NCBI GenBank assembly: GCA_018457305.1
Contig: JAGYHM010000044.1
Location: 1-9,425, forward strand
Direction: 5' to 3'
From: Fusobacterium sp.
Lineage (GTDB): Bacteria > Fusobacteriota > Fusobacteriia > Fusobacteriales > Fusobacteriaceae
Length of the DNA stretch: 9,425 nt
The position numbers and the translations under genes were made by a program. The first letter of the stretch is position 1; each line of letters opens with the position of its first letter. This document shows positions 6,082 to 9,425 of this stretch, one piece after another. A model generated the notes under the pieces. That model did no database searches. It worked only from the letters and a program-made list of their open reading frames with translations, and had not been told where the DNA came from.

Positions 6082-6101
6082 CAAGGGAGCATGCTCCCTT
6101 G
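6082..6101. promoter_or_regulatory. Perfect 20-bp palindrome before the MATE gene
   Basis: The arm CAAGGGAGCA is followed at once by its reverse complement. As DNA it could be an operator for a dimeric regulator; as RNA it is a hairpin about 20 nt before the ribosome site. It does not share sequence with either repeat family. The regulator is unknown. Confidence 0.5.
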
Positions 6102-6121
6102 CTAAAAAAAATTCATATAAT

Positions 6122-6126
6122 GGAGA
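6122..6126 (+). promoter_or_regulatory. Ribosome binding site that sets the MATE start
   Basis: GGAGA at 6122-6126 lies 5-6 bp before ATG 6132. The in-frame ATG at 6120 overlaps this site and has no ribosome site of its own, and a TTG at 6099 lies inside the palindrome. ATG 6132 is therefore the best start. Confidence 0.7.
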
Positions 6127-6131
6127 ACAAA

Positions 6132-7478
6132 ATGAAAATTATAAATTATATAAATAAAAATTTATCTTTATTAAAAAGAATATTAAAAATTGTAACTCCA
6201 ACGGTTATTGATATTTTTACTCAAATTCTTTTAATTGCTATTGATATGATGATGATAGGAAGAATTGGAGCAGATGCAATCACTGCCATTGGGCTTGGAA
6301 GTGCACCTTACAATACGATACTACCAGCCTTATTAGCAGTTGGAATAGGAACATCGGCTCTTGTTAGTCGTGCTTATGGAGCAAAAAAATATGATGAAAT
6401 AAACAATTCAGTTATACAAAGTTTATTTATTACTATACCTCTTTCATTGATTTTGGTTGTAATTTTTTATTTCTTTTCTTTAGATATTGTAAAAATAATT
6501 GGAAGAAGCGAAGATTTGAATTTATTTTTGGCAAAAGAATATTTAGATACAACTTCAATTAGTATATTTTTTGTAGGAGTAAACATAGTTTTTTTAAATG
6601 CTTATAGGGCAATAAATAAAACTCATTTACCTATGATAGCCAATGTAATTTCTTTAATTGTAAATACGAGTTTAAATTATATTTTCATATTTATTTTAAA
6701 TATGGGAGTGTTTGGAGCAGGAATAGGAACAACAATTTCTCGTTTGCTTGTAACTTTAATATTTTTATATTTGGCTTTTGTTAGACAAAAATATTTAATT
6801 AGACTTAAACTAAAAGAATTTAAATTTGATAGATTTCTTTCAAGAAGAATTTTTAAAGTTGGAATACCTGCTGCCTTCGAGCAACTTGCATTAAGGGGTG
6901 GGATGTTAATTTTTGAAATGATGATAATTTCTCTTGGAACTATAAACTATGCAGCACATAAAATTGCTTTAACTGCTGAATCATTTTCATTTAATTTTGG
7001 TTTTGCATTTTCTATTGCAGCGACGGCTTTAGTTGGACAAGAACTTGGAAAAAATGATCATCACGGTGCAGAAAAAAATGCTTATGTCTGTACGGCTTTA
7101 TGTTTAATTATTATGTCGTTTATGGGGCTGATATTTTTTATTTTTCCACAAATTTTAATTTCATTTTTTACGAAAGATATTGAAGTAAAAAAATTAGCAA
7201 TAGATGCTTTGAAAATTGTTTCAATTTGCCAACCTTTCTTGGCAGTGTCTATGGTTTTGAGTGGAGCATTAAGAGGAGCAGGGGCGACAAAAACAGTTTT
7301 ACTTATAACTTTTTTAGGAATATTTTTAGTGAGAATACCAACGACTTATTTTTTCTTAAATATTTTAAAAACTGGTTTGCTTGGGGCTTGGGTTGTGATG
7401 AGTATTGATTTGAGTTTTAGATGCTTAATTAGTTTTTGGGTATTTAAAAAAGGTAAGTGGAGATATTTAGAAGTATAA
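6132..7478 (+). CDS. MATE family multidrug/sodium-type efflux transporter
   Basis: This integral inner-membrane antiporter probably exports cationic drugs or other small molecules using a sodium or proton gradient. The 448 residues are the usual MATE length, and hydrophobic stretches consistent with twelve membrane helices in two similar halves can be followed. Family marks include GRIGADAITAIGLG in the first helices, VGIGTSALVSRAYGAKK after helix 2, the N-x-S-L-N-Y-I-F-I-F stretch and GVFGAGIGTTISR. The second half repeats the pattern with VGIPAAFEQL, AAHKIALTAESFSF and AATALVGQELGK. Substrate cannot be read from the sequence. It lies 27 bp upstream of an S9 peptidase gene on the same strand with no terminator between, so the two are probably co-transcribed. 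Its long leader contains a family 1 repeat and a palindrome. An upstream in-frame ATG at 6120 is possible but less likely. Confidence 0.9.
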   Translation: MKIINYINKNLSLLKRILKIVTPTVIDIFTQILLIAIDMMMIGRIGADAITAIGLGSAPYNTILPALLAVGIGTSALVSRAYGAKKYDEINNSVIQSLFITIPLSLILVVIFYFFSLDIVKIIGRSEDLNLFLAKEYLDTTSISIFFVGVNIVFLNAYRAINKTHLPMIANVISLIVNTSLNYIFIFILNMGVFGAGIGTTISRLLVTLIFLYLAFVRQKYLIRLKLKEFKFDRFLSRRIFKVGIPAAFEQLALRGGMLIFEMMIISLGTINYAAHKIALTAESFSFNFGFAFSIAATALVGQELGKNDHHGAEKNAYVCTALCLIIMSFMGLIFFIFPQILISFFTKDIEVKKLAIDALKIVSICQPFLAVSMVLSGALRGAGATKTVLLITFLGIFLVRIPTTYFFLNILKTGLLGAWVVMSIDLSFRCLISFWVFKKGKWRYLEV

Positions 7479-7505
7479 AAATAAAATAATAAAAATGGAG
7501 GGAGT

Positions 7506-9425
7506 ATGGAAAACTCAAAAGTAAATTTAAAAATAGAAAGTTTTTTAGATTACAAATTTTTATCAAACTTAGACTTTAATTCAAAAGGAAATTTTTTAGC
7601 CTTTACTCTATCAGAGGCTGAGCTAGAAAAAAATAAATATAAAAATTCTATTTATGTTTTAAATACAGAAAATAAAAAAATTAAAAAACTAACTCACACA
7701 GAAAAAGAAAAAAATTCTCTGTGGCTTGATGAAAATAAAATTTTATTTTCTGCTAATGACAGAGATGAAAAATTAAAAGAAAAAATTAAAAACGGAGAGC
7801 AATGGACAGCCTTTTATTGTTTAGATTTAGAGGGAGGGGAAGCATATAAATATATGGATATTCCTTTAAGTCTTACAGGAATTAAAAAAATTGATGAGAA
7901 CTCTTTTATTTTAACTGGAATTTTTGATAACTATGGCAAAGATATAAATAATTTAAAAGGTGAGGCTAGGGAAAAGGCAATAAAAGAATTTAACGAAGCC
8001 AAAGATTATGAAATTTTAGATGAAATTCCTTTTTGGAGCAACGGAACAGGTTTTATAAATAAAAAAAGAAATAGATTATATCATTTTGATAGAGAAAAAA
8101 ATATTTTAACTCCTATCACAGATGAATATACAAACATAGAATTATTTAATCTAAACGAAGCCAAAGATAAAGTTATTTTTATTGCAGAAACTCACAAAGA
8201 TAAACTTGAAATGCCTAACGGACTTTTTGTTTATGATTTAAAAACAAAAAAAATTGAAACTATTGTTGATGATGGAGAATTAAATTTTTCTTTTGCTGAT
8301 TTTATAAATAATAAAATTGTTTGCTCAGCCAGTGATATGAAAAATTTTGGAATTAACGAGAACCATAAGATTTATTTAATTGATTATGAAAACAATCCCG
8401 CCCACGCTAACGCTGGCGGGCTTACTTTAGGGGCTACACCCCCAAGCCCCCAATCAAAAATAAAAATTGATTACGAAAGTAGTCCCGCTAACTCAAAAAT
8501 AAAATTAAAATTACTTTATGATAATGATAGTTGGCTAGTGTCAACTGTTGGTTCAGATTGTAGATTAGGTGGAGGAAAATCTATAAAAGTTGTGAAAGAT
8601 AAAATTTATTTTATTTCAACTGAAAATGACAGTTCTTATTTGTACTCACTTGACTTAAACGGAAAAATTCAAAAATTAACTGAGGCTGATGCTTCTGTTG
8701 ACTGTTTTGATATAAGTTCTGATGAAAATAAAATATTTTATATCGGAATGAAAAATTATAAATTACAAGAAATTTATGAATTAGAAAATAATATTTCAAA
8801 GCAAATCACAGACTTTGATAATAATTTAAGGAGTGTTAGGGGCGAAGCCCCTACATTAGAGGGCAACAGTCCGAAGGACGCAGTTGCCCCAGAAAAGAAA
8901 AAAGTTATTTCAAAACAAATCTCTGCCTTCAACAATAAAATTTTTGAAAATTTCAAAATCTCTGCCCCAGAAAAAGTTTTGTTTGAAACTAATGGAGATA
9001 CAACAGAAGGTTTTGTAATTAAACCTGTTGATTACGATGAAACGAAAACTTATCCTGCCATACTTGATATTCATGGTGGACCTAAAACAGTTTATGGAAA
9101 TATTTTTTATCATGAAATGCAAGTTTGGGCTAACCTTGGTTATTTTGTTTTCTTCTGCAATCCACATGGAAGCGATGGAAAAGGAAATATTTTTGCAGAT
9201 ATTCGTGGGAAGTACGGTACGGTAGACTACGAAGATATAATGAACTGGACGGAATATGTCTTAAAATCTTATCCGATTGATAAAAATAGGGTAGGAGTAA
9301 CAGGTGGCTCTTACGGTGGCTATATGACTAACTGGATTATTGGACATACAGATAGATTTAAGTGTGCCGTTTCACAAAGAAGTATTTCAAACTGGATTTC
9401 AAAATTTGGAGCAACTGATATTGGT
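7506..9425 (+). CDS. S9 family serine peptidase (prolyl oligopeptidase/acylaminoacyl-peptidase type), 3' end cut by the window, with two translated repeat insertions
   Basis: The frame stays open for 640 codons to the end of the window. The first ~440 residues resemble the S9 beta-propeller, with blades such as IYVLNTENKKIKKLT. The alpha/beta-hydrolase domain follows, with HGGP at 523-526 and the nucleophile motif GGSYGGYM, so the catalytic serine is S602. RSISNWISKFGATDIG after it is typical of the S9C group. The catalytic Asp and His lie beyond the window. There is no signal peptide, so it should be cytosolic and cleave short peptides or acylated amino acids. GGAGGGAG at 7497-7504 precedes ATG 7506. 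Two GC-rich segments (residues about 298-316 and 444-462) code for Pro/Gly/Ala-rich peptides and coincide with family 1-like repeats. Together with flanking duplications they add about 67 residues to the propeller part. The serine is therefore later than the roughly 500-540 I would expect for this group. The intact frame and conserved motifs argue for a functional gene. Confidence 0.88.
   Translation, partial: MENSKVNLKIESFLDYKFLSNLDFNSKGNFLAFTLSEAELEKNKYKNSIYVLNTENKKIKKLTHTEKEKNSLWLDENKILFSANDRDEKLKEKIKNGEQWTAFYCLDLEGGEAYKYMDIPLSLTGIKKIDENSFILTGIFDNYGKDINNLKGEAREKAIKEFNEAKDYEILDEIPFWSNGTGFINKKRNRLYHFDREKNILTPITDEYTNIELFNLNEAKDKVIFIAETHKDKLEMPNGLFVYDLKTKKIETIVDDGELNFSFADFINNKIVCSASDMKNFGINENHKIYLIDYENNPAHANAGGLTLGATPPSPQSKIKIDYESSPANSKIKLKLLYDNDSWLVSTVGSDCRLGGGKSIKVVKDKIYFISTENDSSYLYSLDLNGKIQKLTEADASVDCFDISSDENKIFYIGMKNYKLQEIYELENNISKQITDFDNNLRSVRGEAPTLEGNSPKDAVAPEKKKVISKQISAFNNKIFENFKISAPEKVLFETNGDTTEGFVIKPVDYDETKTYPAILDIHGGPKTVYGNIFYHEMQVWANLGYFVFFCNPHGSDGKGNIFADIRGKYGTVDYEDIMNWTEYVLKSYPIDKNRVGVTGGSYGGYMTNWIIGHTDRFKCAVSQRSISNWISKFGATDIG
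8379..8504 (+). repeat. 39-bp coding duplication, one copy interrupted by a repeat element
   Basis: Copy 2 (8466-8504) encodes IDYESSPANSKIK. Copy 1 is the same segment split in two: IDYENNPA at 8379-8402 and SKIK at 8454-8465. The first parts match at 19 of 24 bases and the last 12 bases are identical. The offset is 87 bp (29 codons). The GC-rich element occupies the gap in copy 1. Confidence 0.65.
8397..8453 (+). repeat. Diverged family 1-like element inside the S9 coding frame, forward
   Basis: Outer arms CCCGCC (8397-8402) and GGCGGG (8415-8420) enclose an interior with a 3/1 asymmetry (CAC opposite T) and a weak GC/GC inner stem. A spacer leads to GGGGCTACACCCCCAAGCCCC, which matches the tail GGGGCTATGCCCCAAACCCC of the copy after trmN6. 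It is translated as PAHANAGGLTLGATPPSPQ. The resemblance is clear in the tail but weaker in hairpin 1. Confidence 0.55.
8793..8942 (+). repeat. 36-bp coding duplication on both sides of the second in-frame element
   Basis: ISKQITDFDNNL (8793-8828) and ISKQISAFNNKI (8907-8942) match at 26 of 36 bases. The offset is 114 bp (38 codons). The repeat element at 8837-8890 lies between them. The differences are spread over the unit, so the duplication is not recent. Confidence 0.65.
8837..8890 (-). repeat. Complete family 1 repeat inside the S9 coding frame, inverted
   Basis: In plus-strand order there is hairpin 2, TAGGGGC-GAA-GCCCCTA (8837-8853), a short spacer, and hairpin 1 (8861-8889) with arms GGGCAAC/GTTGCCC, a 1/3 internal loop (A opposite GCA) and inner arms GTCC/GGAC around GAA. 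Read in reverse complement this is the family 1 order with the same TGC-opposite-T loop, and its inner 15 bases are identical to those at 4267-4281. It is translated as RGEAPTLEGNSPKDAVAP without a stop. One of the other two plus-strand frames has a stop (TAG at 8856). Confidence 0.85.

Larger units (their letters stand above)
5808..6131. other. Divergent intergenic region between the WG gene and the MATE gene
   Basis: These 324 bp contain back-to-back promoters (5844-5872 minus, 5904-5909 plus), a family 1 repeat (5922-5987), a family 2 remnant (about 6012-6046), a 20-bp perfect palindrome (6082-6101) and the MATE ribosome site. No protein gene is visible. The MATE leader would be about 215 nt long. 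Confidence 0.65.

Noticed and set aside
6099..6131. TTG 6099 or ATG 6120 as the start of the MATE gene
   Set aside because: TTG 6099 lies inside the palindrome, and ATG 6120 overlaps the GGAGA site that is well placed for ATG 6132.
8395..8900. Frameshift or pseudogene in the S9 peptidase caused by GC-rich insertions
   Set aside because: The frame is continuous over 640 codons, and the HGGP and GGSYGG motifs downstream are intact.
8611..9225. Several short open frames on both strands within the S9 gene
   Set aside because: All are shadows of the long peptidase frame, without ribosome sites or recognisable products.

Overview
The window is very AT-rich and carries a mix of genes that fits a low-GC anaerobe. 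I favour Fusobacteriota (Fusobacterium or a relative) from the codon use, protein style and gene mix. A low-GC Firmicute cannot be excluded from sequence alone. No phage, IS transposase, CRISPR array, tRNA or rRNA is visible. Layout: cobT (174-1232), radC (1584-2276), ricT (2475-3428) and a trmN6/yabB-type methyltransferase (3569-4255) run on the plus strand. They are followed by a convergent, secreted WG-repeat protein (4407-5807, minus). Divergent from that is a plus-strand pair, a MATE transporter (6132-7478) and an S9 family serine peptidase (7506 to beyond the window end). The ricT next to yabB-type arrangement is also known from Bacillus, which supports both assignments. The MATE and S9 genes are 27 bp apart and look co-transcribed from an extended -10 promoter near 5904. 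The other genes look like independent housekeeping units. The most unusual content is not the genes but two families of GC-rich, hairpin-forming repeats between and inside them. Family 1 has two hairpins. The first has an outer stem of about 7 bp, an asymmetric 3/1 internal loop (usually TGC opposite T) and an inner stem; a short spacer then leads to a second G-stem/C-stem hairpin. Copies lie directly after the stop codons of cobT, radC, ricT and trmN6, and one lies in the MATE leader. The stem sequences differ between copies but base pairing is kept, so structure rather than sequence is conserved. Family 2 starts AGTGCGAC, folds into a GCGACGC/GCGTCGC-type hairpin, and ends in GAGCC. It lies upstream of cobT, radC (two copies) and ricT, with a degenerate remnant before the MATE gene. 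The resulting order is gene, family 1, family 2, gene. The S9 peptidase gene carries two family-1-like elements inside its open reading frame: a full inverted copy at 8837-8890 and a more diverged forward copy at 8397-8453. Neither breaks the frame, so the repeats are translated. Each sits beside an imperfect duplication of 36-39 bp of peptidase coding sequence, with offsets (87 and 114 bp) that are multiples of three. This resembles in principle the coding-region palindromic elements described in Rickettsia. I know of no described equivalent in this lineage, but I could not search for one.
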